Shown: positions 47,266-56,946, numbered from the stretch's first letter. The stretch: DNA of 64,000 bases from Gibbula magus (GCA_936450465.1 OW388297.1:50882630-50946629); one strand, 5' to 3'. Notes: generated from the letters alone by a model not told the origin. Numbers and translations are program-made.

Positions 47266-47869
47266 CTAGCGTGACATCTCTTTATATTAGCTATTGACCA
47301 TGCATGTAATGATATAACGGCGCACCTGTCGCGTGGTTAACACCTGCTCGCGAGTGTCAATCTGACCTTGCATATTCGTGAGCTTACTTTTGACGATTCA
47401 ATAAGAGACGATATTTAAACAATCACAGAAACAACACAACAAATTGAGGTCATTTAACGATATTTATTTAGACAAACAAGGAAGCAAATCAAATTCATTC
47501 CACTACAAACGATAGCATTTGGACATCGCATCAATGCATTTTCAGTTATTTTATTCTCAAAAGAAAACGTTTGACAATGCAACCATATTGTTTCAGGACA
47601 TATTCATGGGGTGTACACGTTTGTTGAACAGAAATATAGGGCCGTTTAACTATTTATTGATACGATGTCATCCTATTTCACTACTGCTCCGTATAACATC
47701 TCTATAGCTACCGGGATGGGTTGGATAGTAAATAACTCTCTTTAAATAGTGTTCGTATGGAGTCATCTCTGCTTCAGATTATGGATTATACAATTGCGTT
47801 GCAACTTCTGTCTTAGATACATACTCGTGATTATTCTTCAGGTTCACTACATCCCCTAAAATTTAGGAA

Positions 47870-48145
47870 CTTTATGGGAATTATTTTCTGGAAATTTCAT
47901 TAACCATTTCTTGAAATAATGTAAACCAATTTTCAAAACCGACCTTTGACGGATTTGTATAATTCCGAAGAATGGATCTTATAGTACATGTCGATAAATT
48001 TCTGGGAATTATTTTCTCGAAATGTTACATTGTAGAAGTCTCTTTCATTAACCATTTCTTGAAATAATGAAAACCAATTTTCAAAACCGACCTTTGACGG
48101 ATTTGTATAATTCCTAAGAATGGAGCGTATACCACATGTCGATAC
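47870..48145 (+). repeat. Tandem duplication of about 135 bp inside the arm
   Basis: Two units share GGGAATTATTTTCT, CATTAACCATTTCTTGAAAT and CCGACCTTTGACGGATTTGT. The second unit has an extra GTTACATTGTAGAAGTCTCT segment. Mirror at 53604-53879. Confidence 0.85.
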
Positions 48146-48589
48146 TCTCGCTACACCGTCACGATATTCAATTAACTACACGTAGATGTTTAGATCTATA
48201 CAAAACAAATCAAAACTCACCGACACTCATACTACAAGAATTGTTATTACAAAATGTAAATCACAGTTAAGTAGATATTCTCAAATATCCATTTCAATCA
48301 GTTCTTAAAGTTTTCAGGTTGGTTTGAATGAATGGTGACCATTCACATGGTTTAGGATATAGTTATCCCTTATTCCTTTTCAGTCAAAGTTACTTTAATC
48401 GAAACACGTCTGAACAGTTCTGTGTAACAGAATAATAACTTCACTACAATTTGTCAAATCTGTCCCTGCTGAAATATAATCATTTCGTATGTGATGTGTT
48501 CGCACCATGTATTTACTATAAATATCCGGATTGAGTGCATACAGTGGAGGGTATATAAGAAGTGACCATGAACGTATCAGGTAATAACC

Positions 48590-49042
48590 ATGAGGCTGGG
48601 ACATATCAATAGATCTCTTCTAAAGTTTCCACAGATTTTTCGCTTATTAATTGGCGGTCCAAGTGGGGCTGGAAAAACTACGTTTGTAAGAAATCTTCTA
48701 GCTAATGAAATTGATGGTTCATGGTCACTTCTTGAAGGCTTGCCTTCAGTTATAATATGGGTATTTTCAGAGAAACAGCCCTTGTATGAAGAAATCCAGA
48801 ATTTATGCATAAAAGCTGGTATTGAAATACATTTCGTTGACAATATTGTAGATACCGACAATTTAATTGATCCTAATGGTTACAGCTGGTTAGTTGTAGA
48901 CGACGCAGCTGGTGATCTTACTAAGGATAGTGAACGTGAACTACTCAAATGGTTTGTGAAAAGATCGCATCATAGACAAACCTCAATTATTTATATACAA
49001 CAGAATATTTTTGCAAAGACTATTTTTCCACATGACAGCTAA
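48590..49042 (+). pseudogene. Truncated ATPase gene copy in the left arm
   Basis: The first 144 codons are identical to the ATPase in the right arm, including the Walker A motif GGPSGAGKT and the Walker B stretch LVVDDA. The match ends exactly at the inner edge of the arm (49021), after codon 144. Six unrelated codons and a stop follow. It lacks the C-terminal part of the ATPase fold and is best seen as a by-product of the inverted duplication. As the upstream sequence is the same as that of the intact gene, it could still be transcribed. Confidence 0.9.
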
Positions 49043-49308
49043 TCTTTCACGATTTCACCATCCTTATGAACTGTTTCGTGAACAGGAGTTGTTACATGTA
49101 TAGAGAAAATATTTAGGGGTGAAGATAAGTTGTTCCAGGTTACCGGTACTTGAATAGAACTAATGCCGACTTTCCACATATTTCTATCTAATTTTAAGGG
49201 GTGGGGTAGACTTACAGTGTAAGAATGCTGAGTATTATCAGGCTTGGTGGTAGGATTAGCATCACTCGGTAGTGTAACATAAAAACTGTCCTTTTCACTA
49301 AAATCCAT
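49039..49308 (-). CDS. Truncated possible virion protein (89 aa)
   Basis: Starts MDFSEKDSFYVTLPSDA and contains MWKVGISSIQVPVTWNN. I recall this N-terminal pattern (FYVTLPS ... W-x-VG(L/I)-x-x-IQ-x-P) from longer uncharacterised invertebrate proteins that accompany integrases of the F54H12.3 type; this is memory, not a search. The frame stops at 49039, 17 bases before the arm junction at 49021, and the last residues look unrelated. The gene therefore appears cut by the event that created the left arm. A beta-rich structural role is conceivable but unproven. It is the last gene of the minus-strand cluster, 15 bp after the membrane protein gene. Confidence 0.5.
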   Translation of the reverse strand: MDFSEKDSFYVTLPSDANPTTKPDNTQHSYTVSLPHPLKLDRNMWKVGISSIQVPVTWNNLSSPLNIFSIHVTTPVHETVHKDGEIVKD

Positions 49309-49323
49309 CGTTGATTGTTTGTA

Positions 49324-49527
49324 TCATGTGAAATTGCCATACAAGAGTAGTGGCCTGGATGGTGAGGAGGTTAGATGGTCTAATAAATGATAAAGTACTC
49401 TGTGTACCCTTTTTATGGTTTTTGCATCGCTATCACCAATGCTGGTACTCAATGACATATATGTACTACATCCAATTATCAGTGAAATTACAACTAATAC
49501 ACCAAGGTGTACCGAGAATCTTTTCAT
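49324..49527 (-). CDS. Small single-span membrane protein (67 aa)
   Basis: The ATG at 49527 overlaps the integrase stop codon as TAATG, which favours this start over an upstream ATG at 49584. The peptide begins MKRFSVHLG, followed by a hydrophobic segment (about residues 6-24, VHLGVLVVISLIIGC), then a polar, His/Leu/Ser-rich tail. One transmembrane span or an uncleaved signal anchor is predicted by inspection. I do not recognise the family. Its place between integrase and the truncated possible structural gene suggests a virion or membrane role, but this is inference. Confidence 0.5.
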   Translation of the reverse strand: MKRFSVHLGVLVVISLIIGCSTYMSLSTSIGDSDAKTIKRVHRVLYHLLDHLTSSPSRPLLLYGNFT

Positions 49528-50726
49528 TACACTATACATGTTTCTGGCAACCACTGGTCGAACGTTTTCGGATACCCCTTCCATCGTACAAGGATTTCTT
49601 TAACACCCGTTTCCTTGTTTACGCGTCTTTTCTCGATTTTCTCAATTTCATATGCTGCGGGCTCTGTAACAGGTTGTAGCTCCGGTGCGTAAAATGTCCC
49701 TCTGATCTCATCACCTGCATAATCTCTCAATTTATACACGACTGGGGTCCGGTATTTAACATGTCTTATGACATAAAATATTTCCCTTGTCCAATTCGCT
49801 TCGTATCCTTTTCCAAAACTTCCCTTACCAGTTGATATTCTCACAGGAGTTCCTGGGGGTAAAAGTGCGTGTTCGACTCTGCTGGTATGTTTCTTAGCGC
49901 TTAGCTGCTTCTGATATTGCATAAAATCCCACACGGCTATTTCATGGTGGGGTGTCTGCACAGATGCTGGTTTGCAATTAATCGATGAGTGACGGGTGTT
50001 GTTATAACTTTTAACAAGGCTTGGTAATATTTCAATAAACCGTGGTTTGTCTACTGTTGTTAAATATCTCCATAATTTTGTTTTCAGAGTCCTCTGAAAT
50101 CTTTCAATAACGCCGCATTTGGTATCGTCATTTTGACTTGTGTAAAATGTTTTACCAAGATGGTGGGCAATGTATTTCTTAAATGTTTTATTATTGAATT
50201 CCCCTCCCTTATCACTCATCAGACTATCAAATAATCGGGGATGAGCCTTCTTTACAATACGCTGGAATCCCTGTGTTACACTATCAGCCGATTTATTTTT
50301 AACTGGTTCTACCCAGGCATATTTGCTAAACACATCAATAACACAAAGTAGGTATTTGTATCCAGAATTTATTTTGGAAAGGCTCGTTACATCTGACAAA
50401 TCTGCTTGCCATAGTTGATCTTTGCGACAGACGGTTGAACTGTAGGGAGTTCTTTCAAAATGTTTGCGCCGGGGTAAATGTAAGGAATAAGCGGGTTGGG
50501 CTCTTATCCACTTACGAAGTTGATGAGGGTTGGGCTTTATACTTCCTTTCTTTATCTTCGCTTCCTGCACACCATTAAGCAAGTTTTCATAACTCGTAAA
50601 TCCCTTATTTGCAGAGTAATATGTCTTCTTTAACCATTTTCTCCAGTATGGTTTAATAGTTCTTCCAGCTTTTCCCCTTTTCTCTTTTGGTTTTCGCTGT
50701 TTGATACCTGTTTTGTACATATTCAT
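49527..50726 (-). CDS. Retroviral-type integrase with C-terminal chromodomain (DD35E)
   Basis: 399 residues. It joins element ends to target DNA and would make the 5-bp duplication seen here. The catalytic core (about residues 100-255) has D109 in QADLSDV, D172 in MSDKGGEF and E208 in CGVIERFQRTLK, with 35 residues between the last two. The N-terminal part (WRKWLKKTYYSANKGFTSYENL) is the region typical of F54H12.3-like and Polinton integrases. Residues 359-397 (YEIEKIEKRRVN ... VRWKGYPKTFDQWLPE) form a chromodomain, which probably guides integration to chromatin. The reading frame is intact. The first 74 bases overlap the preceding 309-aa gene, so the true start may be a little further in. 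No reverse transcriptase, gag or LTR is nearby, which rules out a retrovirus. Confidence 0.93.
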   Translation of the reverse strand: MNMYKTGIKQRKPKEKRGKAGRTIKPYWRKWLKKTYYSANKGFTSYENLLNGVQEAKIKKGSIKPNPHQLRKWIRAQPAYSLHLPRRKHFERTPYSSTVCRKDQLWQADLSDVTSLSKINSGYKYLLCVIDVFSKYAWVEPVKNKSADSVTQGFQRIVKKAHPRLFDSLMSDKGGEFNNKTFKKYIAHHLGKTFYTSQNDDTKCGVIERFQRTLKTKLWRYLTTVDKPRFIEILPSLVKSYNNTRHSSINCKPASVQTPHHEIAVWDFMQYQKQLSAKKHTSRVEHALLPPGTPVRISTGKGSFGKGYEANWTREIFYVIRHVKYRTPVVYKLRDYAGDEIRGTFYAPELQPVTEPAAYEIEKIEKRRVNKETGVKEILVRWKGYPKTFDQWLPETCIV

Positions 50727-51582
50727 CTGGAGAATCTGACGATGTCGCTCGATAATCTGCGTTCTTTATAGCAGTTCGAGCATACGGATGGTCCCCCATC
50801 ATATCGCTTACAATTTCAGCTCCTCCAATTTTCTTAGTTTTTCCTGCAGAAGCTTTCTTCCGTCTTACAAGTTCATACAATATTGAATCAATAGGGTCAC
50901 CTCCTGGGCTAGTGTCAGTACCGAACCTGAGATTGCCTGCTGCACTTACACCAAGCTCCTTACTTTCGTTAATGAATGAAGCAATTTTACGGCCGTCTTT
51001 CTGATATGTCCGTGGTAAATTACTTACAGCATTATCCAAAATAGTCATTTCAGAGCTGGGACTAAGGCGACGGTGTAAGCCCTGTAAATTAGCCAGTCGG
51101 TAATCTGACCAATTCAATCGTTGCGGTACTTGATCTCCAGCCATATGACTTGTTGGTGTAGTAAACATATCATCTAAAGGTGCTTGCGCTACTTGATTAG
51201 GCGTAACTAGTCTTTTACCATCATCACTGTCTATTCTTTCACCATCACTGTCTAATCTTTCACCATCAGTATCGTACGTTTGTACATCTTTATCAACGAC
51301 TATCTTAGATTTGTTTGAAATCATAGGTAGCGACTTTGTAAGAATTGGTTGCATTTCAATCGCCCTTGACTGTTTCTGTAAATCAAGTGCTTCTTCAAGA
51401 AGTTTATTATAATGATCAATCTTCTTATGGAGATTTGGCTCATGTGTTACCTGATTAATTTCGCGTAAATTACCAACGCGTTGCCGTTGAAGTAAAGCAT
51501 TTCTTTCTAAACTGTTACCCTTATTTTTATCCAGTAACCTATTATAGGAAACCTCCGGTAAAACTATTAGTCTGCTAGCCAT
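50653..51582 (-). CDS. Unrecognised 309-aa protein of the Polinton-like cluster
   Basis: Starts MASRLIVLPEVSYNRLL. A helical, probably coiled region follows (about residues 45-75, HEPNLHKKIDHYNKLLEEAL). Next is an acidic repeat (DTDGERLDSDGERIDSD, about 104-120), a middle with WSDYRLANLQGL, and a Gly/Lys-rich part (RRKKASAGKTKKIGGAEI) ending in a basic tail. No enzyme motif is visible. Mixed charge, low complexity and place between a small basic protein and the integrase suggest a structural or assembly protein. The frame is intact. Its end overlaps the integrase gene by 74 bp. Confidence 0.65.
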   Translation of the reverse strand: MASRLIVLPEVSYNRLLDKNKGNSLERNALLQRQRVGNLREINQVTHEPNLHKKIDHYNKLLEEALDLQKQSRAIEMQPILTKSLPMISNKSKIVVDKDVQTYDTDGERLDSDGERIDSDDGKRLVTPNQVAQAPLDDMFTTPTSHMAGDQVPQRLNWSDYRLANLQGLHRRLSPSSEMTILDNAVSNLPRTYQKDGRKIASFINESKELGVSAAGNLRFGTDTSPGGDPIDSILYELVRRKKASAGKTKKIGGAEIVSDMMGDHPYARTAIKNADYRATSSDSPDEYVQNRYQTAKTKREKGKSWKNY

Positions 51583-51643
51583 TTGGTTTGTATGAGTTCT
51601 ATGTAATGTCCTTATTTTATTATCACTTAAGAGACGAATGAGC

Positions 51644-52012
51644 TTAATTAAAAACCCCGACTATCTTCGATACAAGTCCTGTCACAAGTGGTGCCAAAAC
51701 GGGTAACAAGAATGGTAATATACCGCCCTTTTGTGTTTAAATCTTTTTCCTTGTATCGTTTGATAAGTGCTTTTTCTGACAAAGCAAATGTAGTTTCCGT
51801 CTATGTGTGTTCAATTTATTTCTCTGAGTAGGTGTCATAGGAACATTACCCGCGTAGATATTAATAGCTGCTTCACTGAACGCATCGAGAACCTGCTTAG
51901 GTAGACTATTTATCACCCTAGTTCTAATTGCTGGTGTTGCCCTACACAAGTAATGTATGATATCAGCATTTTGTTTTACTTTATTTCCACATCGTCGTAC
52001 TCGCCCTGACAT
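51644..52012 (-). pseudogene. Small basic protein interrupted by an in-frame stop
   Basis: The ATG lies two bases after the stop of the acidic-protein gene. The first 91 codons give a strongly basic helical protein (MSGRVRRCGNKVKQN ... NKLNTHRRKLHLLCQKK). A TAA at 51737-51739 ends it, but the same frame stays open for another 31 codons to 51644. That extension starts with a Lys-Gly-Gly motif and is almost entirely hydrophobic. A basic body, a Gly-Gly site and a hydrophobic tail recall small minor virion proteins of adenovirus/Polinton-type viruses that are processed by a cysteine protease; this comparison is inference. The stop may be a decay mutation, a sequencing error or a readthrough site. 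Confidence 0.6.
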
Positions 52013-52014
52013 TA

Positions 52015-52464
52015 TTACTGATTGCTCCGATTAAGCCACGATCTCGGAGGAGGTATTGGAGGTAATGACGTCGTTGTTCGTGTTACTCCCTTTTTGTAAC
52101 CCTTTGAATTAGAAAGCCGTGGTTTCTTTAAGATAGCTGACCGTTCATACTGAGTAAAGTGATCTTGCTGATCATCAGAGCTACTGTCGTCTGAATCGGT
52201 TTCGGTTTCATATTCAGATGAACTGTCTACGAAATTATATCTGGTAGATGATTTGTGGTCAGGATTGATATGTTTTTCGTCTTCGCAATACTGTTCATAA
52301 TTTGTTTCATATGAACTGTCGGATGTTAGTGTATCGCTATTACTAGACGAGTAAGTAAGAGTGTCATCACTACTACAGGTATCATTTTGAGTTGCATGTC
52401 TACTTTTATCGAGAGATATACAACCCATATTATCTATTCTCTCAAAACTATCATTCAGATTCAT
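52015..52464 (-). CDS. Acidic Ser/Asp-rich protein (149 aa)
   Basis: The start codon overlaps the ATPase stop as ATGA. The protein is dominated by Ser, Asp, Glu and Tyr through about residue 105 (SSDDTLTYSSSNSDTLTSD, EYETETDSDDSSSDD), then turns basic and ends with a Pro-rich motif (SLPPIPPPRSW). It is probably disordered. No family was recognised. Such acidic proteins often act as chaperones or scaffolds for basic structural proteins; here the basic small protein is encoded right after it. Confidence 0.65.
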   Translation of the reverse strand: MNLNDSFERIDNMGCISLDKSRHATQNDTCSSDDTLTYSSSNSDTLTSDSSYETNYEQYCEDEKHINPDHKSSTRYNFVDSSSEYETETDSDDSSSDDQQDHFTQYERSAILKKPRLSNSKGYKKGVTRTTTSLPPIPPPRSWLNRSNQ

Positions 52465-53159
52465 GGTTTAGGAATGTAGATATCTATTTCTCCGTGCGGA
52501 CGATTGAACAGGTTTGCTCGAACTCTAAAATCATCTGGTATTGTCGGAGTTAGGTCGAGCATTAAATAGGTGTGTGGTGATGTGGTAGCTTTATGAAAAG
52601 CGTCCCTAATAAACTTTGTTTTCCCGGGGAAGATTTGTCTCGCTAGATTTTCAACCTGGGTTTTGTCTCGAGGATTTTTATATACTACAATATGCGTACA
52701 GTTAAGACTTATTGTTCTATGAAATGGAGTCTTTGCAAAAATATTCTGTTGTATATAAATAATTGAGGTTTGTCTATGATGCGATCTTTTCACAAACCAT
52801 TTGAGTAGTTCACGTTCACTATCCTTAGTAAGATCACCAGCTGCGTCGTCTACAACTAACCAGCTGTAACCATTAGGATCAATTAAATTGTCGGTATCTA
52901 CAATATTGTCAACGAAATGTATTTCAATACCAGCTTTTATGCATAAATTCTGGATTTCTTCATACAAGGGCTGTTTCTCTGAAAATACCCATATTATAAC
53001 TGAAGGCAAGCCTTCAAGAAGTGACCATGAACCATCAATTTCATTAGCTAGAAGATTTCTTACAAACGTAGTTTTTCCAGCCCCACTTGGACCGCCAATT
53101 AATAAGCGAAAAATCTGTGGAAACTTTAGAAGAGATCTATTGATATGTCCCAGCCTCAT
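52461..53159 (-). CDS. Packaging-type ATPase (A32/FtsK-HerA-like)
   Basis: 232 residues. Walker A GGPSGAGKT (residues 22-30), Walker B LVVDDA (101-106), then SIIYIQQNIF, a sensor-type strand with Gln, and a C-terminal block with HRTISLNCTHIVVYKNPRD and ARQIFPGKTKF. This order fits the genome-packaging ATPases of Polintons, adintoviruses and relatives, which drive DNA into capsids. The gene starts inside the right arm; its last 89 codons lie in the core, which is why only the first 144 codons are duplicated in the left arm. The 3.7 kb upstream is the non-coding part of the arm and should hold the promoter of the cluster. Intact frame. Confidence 0.9.
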   Translation of the reverse strand: MRLGHINRSLLKFPQIFRLLIGGPSGAGKTTFVRNLLANEIDGSWSLLEGLPSVIIWVFSEKQPLYEEIQNLCIKAGIEIHFVDNIVDTDNLIDPNGYSWLVVDDAAGDLTKDSERELLKWFVKRSHHRQTSIIYIQQNIFAKTPFHRTISLNCTHIVVYKNPRDKTQVENLARQIFPGKTKFIRDAFHKATTSPHTYLMLDLTPTIPDDFRVRANLFNRPHGEIDIYIPKP

Positions 53160-56100
53160 GGTTATTACCTGATACGTTCATGGTCACTTCTTATATACCC
53201 TCCACTGTATGCACTCAATCCGGATATTTATAGTAAATACATGGTGCGAACACATCACATACGAAATGATTATATTTCAGCAGGGACAGATTTGACAAAT
53301 TGTAGTGAAGTTATTATTCTGTTACACAGAACTGTTCAGACGTGTTTCGATTAAAGTAACTTTGACTGAAAAGGAATAAGGGATAACTATATCCTAAACC
53401 ATGTGAATGGTCACCATTCATTCAAACCAACCTGAAAACTTTAAGAACTGATTGAAATGGATATTTGAGAATATCTACTTAACTGTGATTTACATTTTGT
53501 AATAACAATTCTTGTAGTATGAGTGTCGGTGAGTTTTGATTTGTTTTGTATAGATCTAAACATCTACGTGTAGTTAATTGAATATCGTGACGGTGTAGCG
53601 AGAGTATCGACATGTGGTATACGCTCCATTCTTAGGAATTATACAAATCCGTCAAAGGTCGGTTTTGAAAATTGGTTTTCATTATTTCAAGAAATGGTTA
53701 ATGAAAGAGACTTCTACAATGTAACATTTCGAGAAAATAATTCCCAGAAATTTATCGACATGTACTATAAGATCCATTCTTCGGAATTATACAAATCCGT
53801 CAAAGGTCGGTTTTGAAAATTGGTTTACATTATTTCAAGAAATGGTTAATGAAATTTCCAGAAAATAATTCCCATAAAGTTCCTAAATTTTAGGGGATGT
53901 AGTGAACCTGAAGAATAATCACGAGTATGTATCTAAGACAGAAGTTGCAACGCAATTGTATAATCCATAATCTGAAGCAGAGATGACTCCATACGAACAC
54001 TATTTAAAGAGAGTTATTTACTATCCAACCCATCCCGGTAGCTATAGAGATGTTATACGGAGCAGTAGTGAAATAGGATGACATCGTATCAATAAATAGT
54101 TAAACGGCCCTATATTTCTGTTCAACAAACGTGTACACCCCATGAATATGTCCTGAAACAATATGGTTGCATTGTCAAACGTTTTCTTTTGAGAATAAAA
54201 TAACTGAAAATGCATTGATGCGATGTCCAAATGCTATCGTTTGTAGTGGAATGAATTTGATTTGCTTCCTTGTTTGTCTAAATAAATATCGTTAAATGAC
54301 CTCAATTTGTTGTGTTGTTTCTGTGATTGTTTAAATATCGTCTCTTATTGAATCGTCAAAAGTAAGCTCACGAATATGCAAGGTCAGATTGACACTCGCG
54401 AGCAGGTGTTAACCACGCGACAGGTGCGCCGTTATATCATTACATGCATGGTCAATAGCTAATATAAAGAGATGTCACGCTAGCTAATTGATACACCACG
54501 ACACGCCAGTCGGTATTTTTAGTTGTCAATGAAATCGTCCCGTTGAGTTTATGAGCCTTAAACATATAGTCAGCTATACTAAACCTATGCGTATTTGTCA
54601 GGTACCCTCCCCACTGCGCGATAGTGCGTGAGCTAATTGATACCCAACGTCACGGCAGACGATAATTTCTATTTTTCAATGAGATCATCCTATAAGGGGG
54701 GTTACTGATTTTGGAACCTGGTAGTGATCTATACTGAGACTATACGTAATTGACAGGACCCCCCTCCCTCTGCGCGATGCCAAGTACGGGTGCTAATTGA
54801 TACCCCTTATCAATGAAATCATCCCGTGGAGTTACTGAGTCTTGAAACGGTAGTAATCTGTACTGAGTCTATAGTTGATCGATAGGTCCCCTTCCCACTG
54901 GCCCGATGGCACGTGAGTTACATGTAATTGATACGTCACATTACATAACATGACCATTTTTTCTATTTTCAATGAAATCGGCCCGTTGAGTTAATAAGTC
55001 TTGAGCCTATAGTCCGCTTATAAGCGTGCGACACGTTGACACCTATACAGAGATTATACGTGAATCAATGTACAATCAGATAGTTAGCCCGTTACCATTA
55101 ACACACCCCTTGCCGGGTGGGGTCATCGGAGATTAAAACAGTCGTAAAGGAATTTGGAATTGGACATTAAATTATGTGGTTTTTGTTGTTGTTATGAAAC
55201 CTATGTATATTCAGCTAATACTAATGTGTTCAAGTTAATGAAAAATACGGCGTTTGCTCGAAGTTAATAATCCCTGCTATGAAAAGGCAAAGGGTGATTT
55301 CAAAACTGAAATTGTTCGTCAAAAGAAGATAATGTAACAGTATTATGACTTTAAATCTACATGACTGGGAAACTGACATGGAACCTTGTTTTCTTATTTT
55401 AATTTGACGTTGAAACTTGATACAATCCGGTTCCTATATCATTATTGTTTTGATGACCAATAACAATTTCCATTACGTCATTATATTACATTTCATAGCT
55501 ATGTCATTATGTCTTAATCGCTTACTGACGAAATAATTAAAACACATCGTTTGTATGTACGAGGTAACGGCACTTCAATGGCATTTCTTTAAAATGGTGT
55601 ACCGGTAAAATTCAAAATTTGGCCCTAGAGGGGGAAAACATTTAGACATGTGAATGCTACCTAATTGATAAGACGCGACACGGCTCGCTTTGAATCAGCA
55701 CGATTATCTGCCATACTTTATTGTCTTAGTTTGATGACGATACTAGAGTAATACGCAGATCGTATGATCGTATTTTGGTGTTGTTGATTGAGATTGAGCA
55801 TGTGCTAAGTCTACCCATGGTCACACACCTTCCTTTCAAAGAGTGATGAACGATACGGGCCCACCCCTGATGCCTGGATGTAGAGGTATATAAACCGGTA
55901 GTTACGATAGCCAAGACTACAATACCAACGTTCACACCAAAAATAAACACTCCAATTAACGTAAATCGGTGTAAGACCGTTTACCACCCGAACAGTCATG
56001 ACTACAGTAATTGGTCAATTAACCCCTTATACCTGTGTTGATCAGAGCACATTGCTTCGATAATCGCCTTAGCTTTCCTCCCAATTGACACTAGTGACTG

Positions 56101-56929
56101 CTAAGATGAGCTAAGTTATGCTGATCGTCCAAAGAAGATTATGTACCTTGTACTGGGACTTTGAATCTACATGATTGTCAGATTGACACAAGAGTTTGCC
56201 TCCTAATTTTAATTTGACGTTTAAGACACGTCAATGACATTTCTTGGAAATATTGTACCGGTTAACTTGAAATTTGTCACCAGAGGGGAAAATAATTAGA
56301 GATGTGAATGTTACCTAATTGATACGCCGCGATACGGCTGGCTCTGAATCAACACGATTCTCTGCCATACTTTATTTACTTATTTTGATGACGATACTAG
56401 AGTAATATGCAGATTGCATGGTCACATGTTGATGTTGTCATTTGCATTTGAGCTTGCGCTAAGGCTAGCCTTGGTCACACACACCTTCCTTACAAAGAGT
56501 GATGAGCGACACGGACCACCCCTGATGTCTTGATGTAGAAGTCTATAAACCGGTAGTTACGATAGCCAAGACTACAATGACCCCTCCTCACCGAAAAATA
56601 AACACTCATATTAACGCGACTCGGCACACGTCCGTTTAACCCTCCAAACCCCATGACTACAATAATTGGTCAATTAACCCATTATACCTGTAGTGATCAG
56701 AGCACGGTGCGTCGATAATTGGGCAATTAAGCTATTAACCTATTGTACCCATATTGATCGGTCACGACTGCTGGACTCAAAGGGTCAAGCTAACCCGAGT
56801 TTAGCAAGGTTTCAAGGTTCTACCACGAACAAGACCTTAGCAAAATTTCTCTCATAGGGCACCTGCGACCTGCTAAGATGAGGGGCTAAGATATATCTTA
56901 GCAGGTCGCAGGTGCCCTAACCTACTACT
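52728..56929 (-). repeat. Right inverted arm, 4,202 bp
   Basis: Inverted copy of 44820-49021. It contains the first 144 codons of the intact ATPase gene and then about 3.77 kb without a credible gene, but with the tandem duplications, the TATCAATTAG repeats and the tip hairpin in mirror order. The exact length match and identical translations of three separate open frames indicate very recent duplication or ongoing gene conversion. Confidence 0.95.
56856..56918. repeat. Terminal hairpin, right tip
   Basis: Mirror image of 44831-44893: a perfect 24-bp stem with a 15-base loop, 11 bases from the right end. Confidence 0.9.
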
Positions 56930-56934
56930 ATGTT
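56930..56934 (+). repeat. Target site duplication, right (ATGTT)
   Basis: ATGTT directly follows the right terminus CCTACTACT and equals 44815-44819. Confidence 0.85.
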
Positions 56935-56946
56935 GAAGATCAACAC

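Larger units (their letters stand above)
44820..49021 (+). repeat. Left inverted arm, 4,202 bp
   Basis: Every pair of positions summing to 101749 is complementary wherever I compared it (open frames at 45799-46023, 47519-47707 and 48590-49021 are residue-for-residue identical to those of the right arm). There is no net length difference. The arm ends at GCAAAGACT, after which left and right sequences diverge. Apart from the truncated ATPase at its inner end it is non-coding and rich in internal repeats. Confidence 0.95.
44820..56929 (-). mobile_element. Polinton/Maverick-like element with giant inverted arms
   Basis: A 12,110-bp insertion bounded by AGTAGTAGGTTAGGGCACCT and its complement, with ATGTT duplicated on both sides. 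Two inverted arms of 4,202 bp surround a 3,706-bp core. The genes read on the minus strand in a virus-like, overlapping layout: ATPase, acidic protein, small basic protein, 309-aa protein, integrase, membrane protein, truncated possible structural protein. The AG... terminus, the retroviral-type DD35E integrase with chromodomain and the packaging-type ATPase support the Polinton/Maverick class (known to be capsid-encoding, virus-like DNA transposons of eukaryotes). Unusual points are the absence of any recognisable DNA polymerase B, the size of the arms and the ATPase copy cut at the left junction. Whether it was complete before integration is not known. Confidence 0.85.

Noticed and set aside
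49527..50726. Endogenous retrovirus or LTR retrotransposon
   Set aside because: Only the integrase resembles retroviruses; no reverse transcriptase, protease, gag or LTR, and the flanks are Polinton-type TIRs.
53145..53354. 69-codon frame divergent from the ATPase gene, also at 48395-48604
   Set aside because: Overlaps the ATPase start on the opposite strand, has no recognisable motif and sits in non-coding arm sequence; both copies exist only because the arms are identical.
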